Of a stretch of DNA of 5,910 nt, positions 5,771-5,910 are shown one piece after another. Under the pieces are notes generated by a model, which was not told where the DNA came from, did not search any database, and saw only the letters and a list, made by a program, of their open reading frames with translations. Position 1 is the stretch's first letter, and every line of letters starts with the position of its first letter. Source of the DNA: Deltaproteobacteria bacterium (GTDB lineage: Bacteria > Desulfobacterota > DSM-4660 > Desulfatiglandales > B25-G16); NCBI GenBank assembly GCA_003646875.1, contig QMLT01000124.1, positions 1-5,910 of the forward strand. The letters are read 5' to 3'. The position numbers and the translations under genes are program-made.

Positions 5771-5826
5771 ATGAAACTCAATATATAGTTTCTTTCATGT
5801 ATAACCCTGAAGCGAAGCGTCGGGTT
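5771..5826. repeat. Two small inverted repeats in the fdhA downstream gap
   Basis: GAAACT (5773-5778) pairs with AGTTTC (5787-5792), just after the fdhA stop. AACCC (5803-5807) pairs with GGGTT (5822-5826) around a purine-rich loop with AGCGAAGCG. Only short T-runs follow, so neither is a strong terminator. They may act as mRNA-stabilising or attenuating hairpins or be a REP-like insertion; read-through to the next gene is likely. Confidence 0.4.
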
Positions 5827-5847
5827 CATTTGCTAAGGAGAAATAAG

Positions 5848-5910
5848 ATGTCAGAACTAAAATCAGTACCAAAGAAAGAGATAACACCTGCTATGTGGGA
5901 AAAGATAGAC
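5848..5910 (+). CDS. Start of next operon gene, truncated by window edge
   Basis: Only 21 residues are visible: MSELKSVPKKEITPAMWEKID. The start is firm, with AAGGAG at 5835-5840 seven bases before the ATG. It lies 84 bp after fdhA on the same strand with no strong terminator between, so co-transcription is likely. An N-terminus with a charged lead followed by a W-x-K-I-D helix would suit a NuoE-like thioredoxin-fold [2Fe-2S] subunit, a common partner of this type of formate dehydrogenase, but that is a guess from context. Too little is present to name it. Confidence 0.75.
   Translation, partial: MSELKSVPKKEITPAMWEKID

Noticed and set aside
1..5910. CRISPR arrays, tRNA or rRNA genes
   Set aside because: No regularly spaced repeats with unique spacers, cloverleaf-type sequences or rRNA-like conserved stretches were seen.

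Overview
The window looks like a chromosomal stretch from an anaerobic or facultatively anaerobic bacterium with a moderately AT-rich genome. The strongest evidence for this lifestyle is a large cysteine-type formate dehydrogenase catalytic subunit with a NuoG-like iron-sulfur N-terminus, typical of soluble NAD-linked or electron-bifurcating formate dehydrogenases. I cannot fix the phylum from sequence alone; sulfate reducers, Nitrospirota-like or Planctomycetota-like lineages all fit. All genes I support are on the + strand.

Left part (1-1474), accessory DNA. A non-coding leader with a short direct repeat is followed by an AT-rich gene resembling small DUF6557-type proteins. Its C-terminus appears to run on in another frame (595-762), which suggests a frameshift. 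A 59-bp element at 757-815 then has the layout of an integron attC site: complementary outer R boxes, with the stop codon of the shifted frame inside the left one. Next is a small protein (862-1272) resembling the DNA-binding (core-binding) domain of tyrosine recombinases without a catalytic domain. Two further imperfect inverted repeats (1301-1346 and 1424-1472) follow. The simplest reading is a short, decayed integron-cassette-like array with no integrase in view, but this is inference.

Middle part (1475-3072). An AT-rich polytopic membrane protein of the YciC/DUF975-like type is followed by an aspartate/glutamate racemase-family gene. That gene stops after about 142 residues, before the second half of the fold and the second catalytic residue, so it is probably a remnant. 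The gap after it carries a very good sigma-70 promoter (TTGACA, 17 bp, TATAAA), three AAACCCT repeats and an upstream dyad, all pointing to the next gene.

Right part (3073-5910), core metabolism. fdhA (896 aa, GTG start) is intact and has every expected cluster-binding cysteine, the active-site Cys-His pair and the conserved active-site arginine. After an 84-bp gap with two small inverted repeats, a second gene starts with a strong ribosome binding site and runs off the window. It is probably in the same operon and may encode an electron-transfer partner, but only 21 residues are visible.
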